A DNA stretch of 64,000 bases. It comes from Amyloporia xantha (taxonomy: Eukaryota; Basidiomycota; Agaricomycetes; Polyporales; Adustoporiaceae). The DNA lies in the NCBI GenBank assembly GCA_036971615.1, contig JAYKKR010000044.1:62001-126000 (forward strand), read 5' to 3'. The position numbers were made by a program, and so were the translations under genes. The notes beneath the pieces were generated by a model. The model made no database searches and was not told the DNA's origin. It saw only the letters and a program-made list of their open reading frames with translations. Below are positions 29,034 to 39,374 of the stretch, piece by piece (position 1 is the first letter of the stretch; each line of letters begins with the position of its first letter).

Positions 29034-29131
29034 CCATGACCTTCCCTCAAGGTGATCACCCGATCCCCCATCCACTGCTCAAATGCAGCCCGCAGATCAC
29101 GCTATTTTACCCATTCACAACCCACATCACA

Positions 29132-32100
29132 ATGGCTCCCGCTTTTGCTAATTGCGCCAAATCCGTCGCCAACCTCATCGCTATCAATTGCCGTCTTGTC
29201 GTGTACTACTCCTGGCGCTGCGAACAGGCTATCACCACGGTGCGGACCGCTTGCGCCAATCCAACCAGCAATGTCGCCATCGACCTCACGTTGGCGAGGT
29301 GGGAGATCGGGCTTCGTATGGAAATGGTACCATTTCGAAATTGTCACACCAATACATCTGCACTGACGGCTAACAGGACGCCATCAACAGGACGCCATCC
29401 GCAACTGTCTTGGCCGCCTCGCACTCGTTGGTGTCACCGACGTCGAGCTGCCAGATGTGGTCCAGAAGATCGTCAACGCTACCACGTTCGGCACCATCTC
29501 CAGGATCGACGTCATGAATATCTTGCCTTACACACCGCTTCCTGTGCCGCCATCGCCACAGCTTCAGCAACTCCATATGGACACTGACCCTGCATGGTGG
29601 ACTTGGCCTGATGTCCCTCCCAGCAACCTTCCATCGTGGTGGAAGTGTCCACTGGTTGACAGAGTGAGTGCCCGCTCTTCATCAGGAAAAACCATATTAG
29701 TCCCAGGCTGCTCTGAGAGCATCCAAGAGCATCCTAGAGACTTCAGAGTATTCAAAGTACTCAGAGGAGCCAGAGTGCTCTTAAACTTAGTTGACATGAG
29801 ATTTTTTTCTCAGAGTAACCCAGAGTAACCTGAGAGTAGCCTGAGAGTACTCCTAGATGACCCTATGTAGTCTTTTGTCGTCTCTCACACCTCATTATAG
29901 TTTGTATCAGAGCACTCTCAAGGTTACAGTATTATAATAGAACATAGCAGTATATTCACAAATAATATACACACTAAAGATAATCTAATACTAGCAGCCA
30001 TAATAATTATGTCCAATGTGATAGCTCAAGACAAAAATCTCCACATTACCAAACTAATGTTATTATTCAGTATACAGTAATATAAAACACAAAGCTGAAA
30101 GACGTACATAAGATCAATGAAGATATTTTGTTGTGTGGCCAAAATATAAGAGAATCTAATAGAAGAATTCAGGTAAAGTCCAATTAGTTGAAGGAGCAAG
30201 ACAAGGTACTTACATAAGTAGTATTTTCACAGTAAACTGAAGCCGAGTAGCATGGGCAATAATACTCTAAGGATCAACAAAGCGATCAACAAAGGAATTG
30301 AGATAGAAGTGAACAACTTACCTGACATCGTCACAATCAGAATCAGTTTTTATCATGTCGCACAAGCCTGTAGATACAATAATTTAGAACAGCTAAGAAA
30401 TGAGAAGCAAATGAACGACTTACATGTTAGGAGTATGTATTCTCATCAAAATTCAAAAATATAGATGACGACTCACCATCCTTTACAAGTATTACAAAAG
30501 CATGAATTCATGCACAATGCATGTCATATCTATTGAATGCAATGGACATGTCAGCCTGAAAGGGAATTATGGACAGACTTACATTGTTTTGCTGTCGCAT
30601 GATGACAGCCAACAGCCAACCTTTAATGTTGGTGATTTGGATTGTGATTAGAGATAGAAATAGTGTCAGTTACTCATAGATACAAATGAGAATAGGAAGA
30701 AGATATGTACTTACCCATGTCCACAATTTATAACGACTCATATGCCCTGCCAGCACATCACCATACCTGAGGCAAAACCAGCCAGAGAGACAGCCACAGA
30801 TTAGAAGTCACCAGATATAGCCCAGAGATGAGAAGAACAATCAATGAGTGAACAGAAACCAAGCAGAAATGTGAAGTGGCAAGGAAGGAGACGAAGCAGA
30901 GTGGTTGTTGAGGAAGAAGAGACGCAACGACCATGACTGCTTAATTTGGTCAGAGTTTGACGCGGCAGACTGACACCTATTTTGGGAACCCAGGTTTAGG
31001 GTTAGCAGGGACTTGGGCGCATTTGCCCTTCAAGTTCTCCTCAGCTGTTCCTCCTAGCTGCTACTGCTTGATATCTATTAGCTCTACTATCTTGGATCTA
31101 AAATGCTGTGACTAGGGACTTTATCTTAGTACCTGTGGCTTTGGGGCATGTCTAGTTCACTGGGACTTGACTGAGCATACATCAGGAAAAACCTCCCAAG
31201 GTAATTAGTACTATATTATGTGGAAATGTAGCCAAATAAACATAATACCAGTAATTGGGTATAATTAGAACCAATTTCTCAGTCATTTTTCTGTATCTGT
31301 GCAAAGCTCTCAGATACAACTTTGTAAGATTTGAAAAGTCCAGAATGCACGAGCCAGAAGCAGAAGCAAAGCCTGTGTAATAGGCAATAGGCAATAGACA
31401 ATTGATTGTTTGTGGCTTGAGTGATATCCATATAATTTGGGAGTCATTTCACACCAATATACCACAATTATACCACAATTAGTCAATAGATATAAGGCTG
31501 CTCTATGGAAGCTGCCTATTTCTCATGTTTAATGCCATATTTTTAAAAGTACAGCTACTATTGTTATGTTGCATGACTTGTTGCGGTCACTAATATATTA
31601 GCAGTTGAAATCTACACAGAGGACAGAGGGACTTCGTCAATTTGTCCGATGTTCGATCACGTGCTGTGGCTGCCACCATCGGGCCGCGGTCGGAGTTTCA
31701 ACACGTCATTGGGCAGTACTCGATGGCGTTGCTGCTGTCTCCCAACTACCTCCTACATCACACACGCCGCATCATCCGCATCGCGCGCACCGCATCGCAT
31801 GTACCTCTAATGACACCGACGACGGAGGACACCGCTGCCGCCGCAGACAGACGACTCGCATCAACAAGGACAATAACGCCGACGGACGACACTTACAGTG
31901 ACAACAACAACCACACCGACGACGACGACGCCAACCGATGATGCCGACACCGACGGACGGACGATGCAGATGACGGGACGACGAGCGGATGACGGCAGAC
32001 GACGGACGACGGCAGACGACGGACGACGGACGACGCGGACGACGGACATGACTGCAGACGACGACGGGACGACACGGACGACGGCAGATGACCGATGACG

Positions 32101-35100
32101 ACCGACGAAGGCAGATGACCGATGACGACCGACGAAGGCAGATGACCGACGACGGCAGACAACTGACGACGATGAGGAGGAGCGATGATGAGGAGAAGCG
32201 ATGATGGAATGCTTATGATAATAATATGTATCTCTTTGTTGTATATACAGTCAATCAATATGTACATTTTGCTATTCAATACTATCCACTGCGAACAAGA
32301 ATATGAGTAGTAAAGCAGTGCAATATATGAACGAAACATTTGAAACCCATGCGGCTGAATTATGGGAAATTTACATGAATAAACTGCGTTTTTCGGGAGG
32401 GGGACCGCAGAATCCGCAACAATAGAAGGTAATTCTGGATAATGGCCTGAATGGAGATAATTGCATCTATTGTCTGAAATTTAGCTACATTATGGTACAT
32501 TCCTCATAAATTACACTGGGAGGTTTTTCCTGATGTAGACGGTTGTTCTGTCCCTGCTCTGCACTATCTGGTAACTCATGTGAGTCCTCCTTCTCTCTTT
32601 ATTATTCTTCACTCTTGGAGAAGAGCCTCAGGGCTGTCCCAGCCTATTCTGTGAAGGTATGAAGGAGTTCTGAGAGATATTGAAGGGTCTTGGATGGAAT
32701 GGGCGCTTTTTTGCAGTTTTGATTGGGAGATAACTGGGGATCCAATGTGAGTCATCCTTTCGCTTTTATACCATTCTATTTGCATTGTTAAGCCCTTCCA
32801 GATGAGCCCTTGCTCATCTGAATCCGCCCACTCCTTCCTCCTCTGTTGCCCCTTTTTACCAAAAACCTCGTCTTGTCCATATCTCAGGAATCCATGGACG
32901 GTTTCCTTTGATTGTTGTATAGAATGAAAGCCCTAATTACAGGCTTCCAGACGATATATACATTGGTGGGTCTACATCCAGTGGTTTCTGTTCTATGGCT
33001 GCATGTTGAACGACCTCCTCCTCATTCTCCCATTCTTCATATGCACCCTTCTCTATCTATTCCTGCACTGATATATCACATTATTCAACCATCTAACACT
33101 CCTTTACTTCCACATTCATCTACCCGCAGTCTCTTTTATTGGCCAGAGTCAAGATTTGCAATTCTGAGATGCGTCTTACTCTGTTTTAAGCGTCTCCTAA
33201 GTTCAGTTCAGTTCAGTTCGGCAGGTATTTTGGCCGAACCCTGAACTGAACCTGCATGCATATGCCCGAACCTGAACCTGAACCTGAACTGAACCTGCCG
33301 AACTGGTTCGGCAGGTTCGGTTCAGGTTCGTAACTGGTTCGAACCTTCTGAACCTCTAATTTTCCAATTTTCCAATTTTTGTTCATTTTGTACTTGTCTA
33401 CCGTACAGATCCACAACATGATAATACCTATTCAGATAAACATACTTATCATCCTTGAAAACAAACTGAATGTACAAACCTGTTGAATTCGCACTCAACG
33501 CGGAGCCCCCTGCCAGATCAACGCTCGCAGGCAACATGTCTGCGGCGGCGCGAGGTTAGGTTGTCAGCGGTAGCAGCAACAACGTCACGTACCTTTAGGG
33601 GCCCTGCTGCTAGTACCGACACCCGAGCTTGACGGCGCTGGTCTGCAGTGTGTGGAACAACCATCAGCGTGTACTTCGTCACCGTGCGTGCATACATTAC
33701 ACCCCATCCACACCTGCAAGAGGCTCTGGTGTGCCCGTCCAGTCCGCAAGCAGCACCACCTGGACGATCGACCCCGGATTTCCCGTAGCGCGGCCTGAGA
33801 CGTTAATGATCGGCTGTGGGGCGGACACGTTCGACGCGTGCGCAGGACATTGTATGCAATCTTGAAGACGAGGGCGAGTGGGGATGTATTGTACAGCGGG
33901 CTGTAGGGCGCGGATGGCGGTGGGAGGGCCACGTCAAAGACGACGGCAACAGTGGCAGCGCAACGGATTCGGTCAGCGCAGATGCCCCCTCCTGCCTGCC
34001 CGCGTTCTCCTCTCGCTGCACTCTGGACGGTTTGGGTACATACCTTCACTGCGCCGCCATTACTAGCCATGTCTGCGCGCGGCAGCCATCATGTTGTGTC
34101 CCTGCAGGCATCGGGCTGTTTCCTGAGTGTGATCAAGATCACTCGATTGCGAGCACGAGTGCTGGCGATGTACAACGCCGGCGTCTTGTTCTTGAGCTGG
34201 CGGACCTGACGCAGTTGCTGGTGGGTGCTGACCGAATCTGGTGTTGCTGACGTCGTGGCGCCCAAGCCGAGTCCGGACAATGCGCGATGTAGCGGCGTCG
34301 ATGGCGCAAAGGGGGCTGGTGGTGGACTCCTGCGGTCAGGCGAGAGGCATGGGGGCGAGCGTGGGGTCAACGCGGCATAGCCGCAGCCGTCAAGGATGAT
34401 GTCTGGAGGAGGGAAAGGCACAGGTTGATCTTGATGAAATCGATCGGATTCCCTAATTGGGTTCTCGGTTCGGACGCGTTCGGACCGCGTTCGACCAATG
34501 TGCTGCCACCCCAGAACCGCGGACCGAACCTAGCGGCCAGCGGCTGGACCGAACCTGGACCGAACCTGAACCTCAGGTCCGGTTCACCGGTTCGGGGTTC
34601 GGACCTAGGTTCAGGACCGAACTTAGGAGACACTACTCTGTTTGACCTCTGACTTTTGACCTCTGACTTTTGACTGTTAACCATCAGTGAAAGAAAGACT
34701 CTGTGGATGTATGGAGTAAATATGAATAAAGGAGAGGAGATGGCTGTGGCTGCACAGAGGTGAGTACACATATTATACTCCTACTTTTGCTCACTTCTGA
34801 TTTCCCTTTTTTCATGCCACATAATATCTATAATACTCTTCTTTCTCTCACCATTATATTCCTGCTATTCAGCAGCTCTTTGTGGTTATTCTGTATGAAT
34901 GTACATTTCCTATTTCAATATCTCCATTTTAACCAGTACTACAGATCACCTTCACATGTATTTGAGCTAAATTATTCTAATAAAACATAGAAATTGAATA
35001 GAATGATAGTAAATAGTAGGATACCATAGCTATTTCATAGCCAGTAGAAAATATAGCTCAAATAATGCATATCAGAGATACCAGGAATTTATTATACAAG

Positions 35101-35584
35101 CAAGTGAGAAAACAATCTTTTTACATATTATACTGTTTATAAATAATGTATTATAGCTTTATAAATATTCTACAGTCTCAAAAAGAAACACAAGCTAGCC
35201 TAGGATGCTCTGAGAAATCTAAAATATCTCAGAGAAACTCAGGCTTACCTGAGATGCTCTGAAATAACCTGAGCTACTCTGAGAAACCTCATATATCTCA
35301 GAGCACCCTAGGTTACCCCAGAGAAAAAGTGTTTTTCCTGATGTTCTAGTTGTATGTGACATGCTGACACATTTCTGGTGTTACTATTTGGATAGCATTG
35401 TGGAGACACCTATCGGATCAACTGCGGCGACATGAGCGCAGTCCTCACTCGTTTGGAAGAGGTCGAGAAGCTCGCCACACGCTTTGTCGAGAACCGCCAT
35501 CAAGACGCAGACGAGATCTCCAGGATTTTGGATGGATACAGGGAGGTGCTTTTGCCAGATGAGGTGTGGGGTACTGTCTCCTAG
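29132..35584 (+). CDS. g6-S: small conserved protein, split by C element (copy 1)
   Basis: Exons 29132-29326, 29391-29663 and 35396-35584 have the same lengths and phases as g6-L in the first two exons. The protein would be ~218 residues: MAPAFANCAKSVANLIAINC ... LGRLALVGVTDVELPDVVQK ... AWWTWPDVPPSNLPSWWK, ending PDEVWGTVS. The second intron contains the whole 5.66 kb C element, so expression needs splicing across it. The acceptor of exon 2 is the second of two CAG-GACGCCATC repeats (29388-29390); using the first would break the frame. Confidence 0.65.
30208..30714 (-). other. Ladder of consensus splice donors (possible micro-exon gene)
   Basis: Six minus-strand donor consensus sites (GTAAGT or GTGAGT) lie at 30208-30213, 30316-30321, 30418-30423, 30471-30476, 30577-30582 and 30709-30714. 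At least one exon is well framed by acceptor and donor: 30322-30367, 46 nt, between introns of ~55 nt. It reads LCDMIKTDSDCDDV. This looks like a gene of very short exons or its remains. No family is recognised. Confidence 0.4.
31180..32535 (+). mobile_element. E element, copy 1 (1.36 kb, TA target duplication)
   Basis: Inverted ends CATCAGGAAAAACCTCCCA are perfect over 19 bp and flanked by TA on both sides (31178-31179, 32536-32537). The interior has no transposase. The TA duplication suggests a Tc1/mariner-like non-autonomous element, but the class is not certain. Confidence 0.7.
31905..32200 (+). repeat. GACGACGG-type minisatellite within E
   Basis: Degenerate tandem GACGACGGAC units, followed by a ~27-bp unit (GATGACCGATGACGACCGAC...) repeated about 2.5 times at 32088-32165. 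The open frames over it (poly-Thr/Asp/Arg) are by-products. Copy 2 (47515-47800) differs by clustered substitutions and indels. Confidence 0.75.
32538..33186 (+). other. C element segment with plus-strand splice-like sites
   Basis: GTGAGTCCTCC (32580) and GTGAGTCATCC (32747) look like donors of a plus-strand gene with short exons. No coherent protein was assembled and nothing else is recognised. Confidence 0.3.
33187..34635 (-). mobile_element. D element, copy 1: hAT-type, with a gene fragment
   Basis: Ends TAAGCGTCTCCTAAGTTC (left; copy 2 has TAGCGTC...) and GAACTTAGGAGACACTA (right) are inverted with one mismatch. The 8-bp duplication CTCTGTTT lies at 33179-33186 and 34636-34643. Both fit the hAT superfamily. 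GGTTCAGGTTC/GAACCTGAACC clusters sit inside each end (33200-33350, 34465-34620). Between them is a spliced minus-strand fragment: MASNGGAVK (34070) - intron - PLYNTSPLALVFKIAYNVLR ... INVSGRATGNPGSIVQVVLL ... WTGTPEPLA, then further short exons including MLPASVDLAGGSALSANSTG and YLNRYYHVVDLYG. There is no hAT transposase. The fragment may be a captured host gene of unrecognised family. Confidence 0.7.
34644..35330. other. Right arm of C element, AT-rich
   Basis: A short repeat GACCTCTGACTTTT (34645-34670) and a GTGAGTAC donor-like site (34759) are visible, then AT-rich DNA up to the CTCTGAGA subterminal motifs. No gene is seen. Confidence 0.4.
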
Positions 35585-35698
35585 CGCCATCTCGCAGGTG
35601 GGTCTCGTCTGGTTGTGTATGTATTTCTTGTCACTCCCTGTATGAGCACGAGTGCATGACGTCCCCAGTGTCTGCCATTCGTCCAATGGACCTCGTAT

Positions 35699-36350
35699 TT
35701 AAGTGGCTGAATCACATTACCATCCAATCATGTGGATGGCGATGCGATTCAGACACTTAACTTCCGGGTAGCATTGACGAATGGCCCAGCTCGAGGACAC
35801 CAGCAAATCATGCTCTTTGGACGTCACGCCATGTCAAAGGTGGGTGTTTCCAGGTGGTGTATGTATTCGTTGCGTCTGCACAGTGAGAGCATGAAGGCAT
35901 GATGTCCTTTTGCGCCAGCCGATCCTTCAATGTCCTTGGTATTCAAGCGGCTGAATTGGATGGCCATCCAACAATGGTTGGATGGCGATTCGATTCAGAT
36001 GCTTTGATCCAGGGTAGCATTGAAGAATCGTGCAGGTCGAGAATGCGAGCACATCATGCCGGCTGCGCACCATGTGCCACACCTACGCGCGCCATGCACG
36101 GCGCCATCGGATGGCGCATATTGCCGCTGAACGAGGCGGCTTCATCTATGACCTTCGGAGCCACAGGTATGCGGCTCTGAAGAGCATAGATGAAGGCGCC
36201 CTGTCTGGCGAGCGATAGCGCCATCTCCCAACAGTGAGCATCAGCGCGCATGCACTTTGCCATCGGATGGCGCCCGTTGCCGCCGGTCAAGGCCCATTTG
36301 ACTTATGTCCTTCTGAGCCACAGGTATGCGGCTCGGAGGAACATAAGTCA
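35699..36350. other. Stem-loops H1, H2, H3, H5 (KDZ-S copy 1)
   Basis: H1 35699-35760, H2 35943-36007, H3 36136-36198 and H5 36299-36350, identical to copy 0 in their arms. Confidence 0.75.
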
Positions 36351-36592
36351 GGTCTTCCTGTCTGGAGTCTGACTCTCTAACGTGAGTTTCAAATTTATGG
36401 TCTGAATGGATGCGGGATTCATGCATGGCGCTGTTGGATAAACCCATTAACTCCTTGCTCTCTACGTTCAAACAGTGGAATCGAGTTGCCCTCCGTGCCA
36501 TGAGTACTCCGGATGCAGCTGATTTGTCCATCAGCATCAGGGGTCACTAGTGGTGGCCAGGATTGTAATACAATTGCCCTCAGACCTCCTGA

Positions 36593-36883
36593 AATGGTCG
36601 TGTATGGTGAGTTAGCATTGTATTGTAATAGATGCCCTGCACAGATTGTGATTGTAGATCCTCACTATATTGTGAATGAGCATTGTACAACAAGCATTGT
36701 GGATGGGCCTTGTGAGCGCTGTGAATGATTGTGAATGAATATTGTATGTCCTGTAAATGATTGTAGATGGGTATTGTACATCCTGTGAATGATTGTGGAT
36801 GGGCATTGTATGTTCTGTAGATCATTGTGGATGAGCATTGTAAGCCCTGTTGATCATTGTGGATGAGCATTGTATGCAACAAT
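36593..36883 (+). repeat. 32-bp tandem repeat, KDZ-S copy 1
   Basis: Same array as 1445-1735. The AT-rich stretch 36884-37437 that follows again shows no gene. Confidence 0.65.
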
Positions 36884-37437
36884 CTGGTGCAATTATGATT
36901 ATTGTATTGAATAGCCATATTGGAGTGGATCCCAGTGGCATATAGCAGCCCCAGATTGACCATTACCATATTTGGAATGGCCCATTCAAATGGTTTCTAA
37001 TGATGTATAGCAAGCATTGAGCCAATTGGAATTTTGAATAGCCACATTCAAATGGATCCTAATGGTATATCATAACCTTACTGGACATTACCATATTTGG
37101 ATTAACAGAAATAAGCGAATTTTAATATGATATTTTGACCCAGAACCTATTCAGTAGAAATACTACAATACCCATCCACAATGATTTACAGGATATATGG
37201 TCCGTACATGAAATATGTGACCCAATACGAGTTTCACAAGGGCACCACTCATAGCGATGCTGATGGCAAGCGCGCCATCTGTACATTCTATTTTGTCGAT
37301 ATTTGCCAACAGTGCAATGTAATATATGACTTGGCAAATAGAAAAATATTCTCTGAAATACATACAAATGGCACAGTTGATGGCAGATTGCAATGGAGGA
37401 TAAATGATGCATAGGAAAGGCAAGGATGTAGTGCAAT

Positions 37438-37961
37438 GAAGCATGAAATTATGGCACGGTAGGCAGACACATCTCCACAGGGTACATTATAGCGTTGGCC
37501 GAAGCTACAGAGCAGGCAAAAATATAGCGGTAGAATATGGCGCAGTGGGCCGACACATCGCACCAGAGTATATTATAGCATTGGCCGAAGCTACAGCGCA
37601 GGCAAAAATATAAGCGGTAGAATGCGGCGCAGTGGGCTGACACATCTCCACAGGGTACATTATAGTGTTGGCCAAAACTACAGCGCAGGCAAAAATATAG
37701 TGGTAAAATAGGGCGCAGTGGGCCGACACATCGCACCAGAGTATATTATACCATTGGCCGAAGCTACAGCGCAGGCAAAAATATAGCGGTAAAATAGGGT
37801 GCAGTGGGCCGCCAGTCTTTTCAGGCGATATTTGCGCCATCGGCTCACACTGCAGCCAAGGCAATATTATGGCGTCGGCAGACGTCCGCTCTCCTTACAC
37901 TGTAGGAAAATATCACCCATATCTCTCCCTAGTCATTAGGCTATAATGACTGAATGGGCTC
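37438..37961 (-). repeat. Right subterminal repeats and TIR, KDZ-S copy 1
   Basis: Four 86-bp units, one with an extra A (ATATAAGCGG at ~37610), then the terminal inverted repeat. Confidence 0.85.
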
Positions 37962-37967
37962 CGACTG

Positions 37968-39241
37968 CCTGGCCAGGACACATGCTAACTTATGGGGCGT
38001 ATCTAGAAGGCACCGTTGTTCAAGAACGCGACTGGATCATGATGGCTGTCGTGAACCTGTGCGCCGTCTTGGAATATGGTCGGCCAAACGCTGTCCTCAG
38101 GCGCATCTCCGGTATCGGAGGTCGAGAAGCACACATCGGCAAGGCGGCGTCAGCCCGATAGTGGCGAACGCCGCAGCTGGACGAGTGAAGTTAATGGCAA
38201 AGAAGGCGGAGGATGATGAGAAGAGGATGGACATTGATGATGAAGATGTGCCTCCCGAGGCGCTATGCGCACATCACAAGTCTTCCCCCATGCTCTCTGA
38301 CACCATCCCATCCCCGAGCAAGCCCGCGCTTCCCCGGCGCTGTTGACAGGTATGCAGCTCGCGTTCTCAATGCTCGCCCACGTCCTCGAGAAGCCGATGC
38401 GAAAATCATCACCATTCGCACACTCGACCCTCAACCCATACATCACCATCTTCCTTACATTCCTCGCCACCACGCTGAAGGACAGCCACGCGCTTGCGAT
38501 ATTGGAGCGCGCTATCCCGTGGAACGTTCTTGCGAAGTTCCTCGAGAGCGTACCCCGTCGGATCATGTACCGCGAGTTTCAGAAGGAGTGTGGCGATGGC
38601 GCGCCGTTGTTGACAAGCGGATCCAAGCCGCTGGCCGAGGACTGGTGCCTGCGAGGCATGGGCTGGAGTGGCAAGAAGGTCTATGCCATGGGCTTCTGGT
38701 CACAGGAGGCTGCATCCGAAGAGCACAACATCGAGATGGAGGTTCTCGACAAGGTCGAGTCCGGCGATCAGACGGACGGGATCATTGAGGATGGTGATGA
38801 TGATGACTCGAAAGGGGACCCGATGCGCGGCGAGCTTTGCAAGCGGTGGGTGTGCGTCGCCCCTGCCGGACTTAAAATTGCGAAGTACGTCAAAGGTTTC
38901 CACTACGTCCCGCCTCCAAGTGGGGATGGCCGAGGGCAGTGGAAAGTCGATGGTGTCCTGGCGGAGAAGGTCTCGAGGTGGCAGGAAGAGGACAGGTGCA
39001 GACTCAAGCGTCCACCACGACGCCCTACCACGTCCGTGCATTGCTCGCGCATGCAGCTGGGATCTACTGAATGGCACCCAAGATCGAACAGCAAGTCGCG
39101 GATATGCGCAAACAAATCGAGCGGGACAACGAGGACAGGCCGAATGGCAAGATTTCGGATGCCGACCTCCATATGCCTGGTCTTTCTGGTGTATATACTC
39201 AACCCAAATGGATGATTACAGTCTTCACATATATTTATTGA
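37968..39241 (+). pseudogene. Est1/SMG5-7-like fragment, copy 2
   Basis: As copy 1, including the shift and TGA near the 3' end, with two further one-base losses: GGCGGCGTC at ~38147 (copy 1 GGCGAGCGTC) and C4 for C5 at ~38333. The frame is therefore broken earlier. Confidence 0.65.
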
Positions 39242-39374
39242 TGAGTTTCAGTCGACTAAGAACATACACGTCTTCCCAACATGCGTGCATATATACTCAA
39301 ATCATACTATCAAAAACGGCACACCAACTCAAGATATGATACAGAACATTACAGAGAAAGTAAATACAATCACC

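Larger units (their letters stand above)
29680..35343 (+). mobile_element. C element, copy 1 (5.66 kb)
   Basis: Perfect 13-bp inverted ends CATCAGGAAAAAC (29680) and GTTTTTCCTGATG (to 35343), with subterminal CTCTGAGA / TCTCAGAG motifs in both arms. The flanks read CTCTT and TTCTAG, so at most a TT duplication. It shares its tip sequence with the inner element E, so the two are one family. It is AT-rich, unlike the KDZ DNA around it. No transposase is recognised. It carries E (31180-32535) and D (33187-34635) plus possible many-intron genes. Confidence 0.75.
6494..37961 (+). mobile_element. KDZ-S transposon, copy 1 (interrupted by KDZ-L and C)
   Basis: The element starts CACACCATACAGTCACTG and ends GAATGGGCTC. 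CGACTGC flanks it at 6487-6493 and 37962-37968. It holds the g1/g2 and g5/g6 pairs, but a deletion joins g2 exon 3 to g5 exon 2 at about 28470, removing the region equivalent to ~11800-22550 of KDZ-L (g3, the TET gene, and most of g2 and the transposase). It is therefore non-autonomous. KDZ-L (8565-28097) lies in the first intron of its g2 remnant and C (29680-35343) in the second intron of g6. Confidence 0.85.

Noticed and set aside
31605..32330. Thr/Asp/Arg-rich and Ser/Val-rich proteins in the E element
   Set aside because: They are translations of a GACGACGG minisatellite in several frames and differ between copies.
29680..35343. C element as a Helitron or LTR retrotransposon
   Set aside because: Ends are perfect inverted repeats with no 5'-TC/CTRR-3' signature, no direct LTRs, and no Rep/helicase or reverse transcriptase reading.
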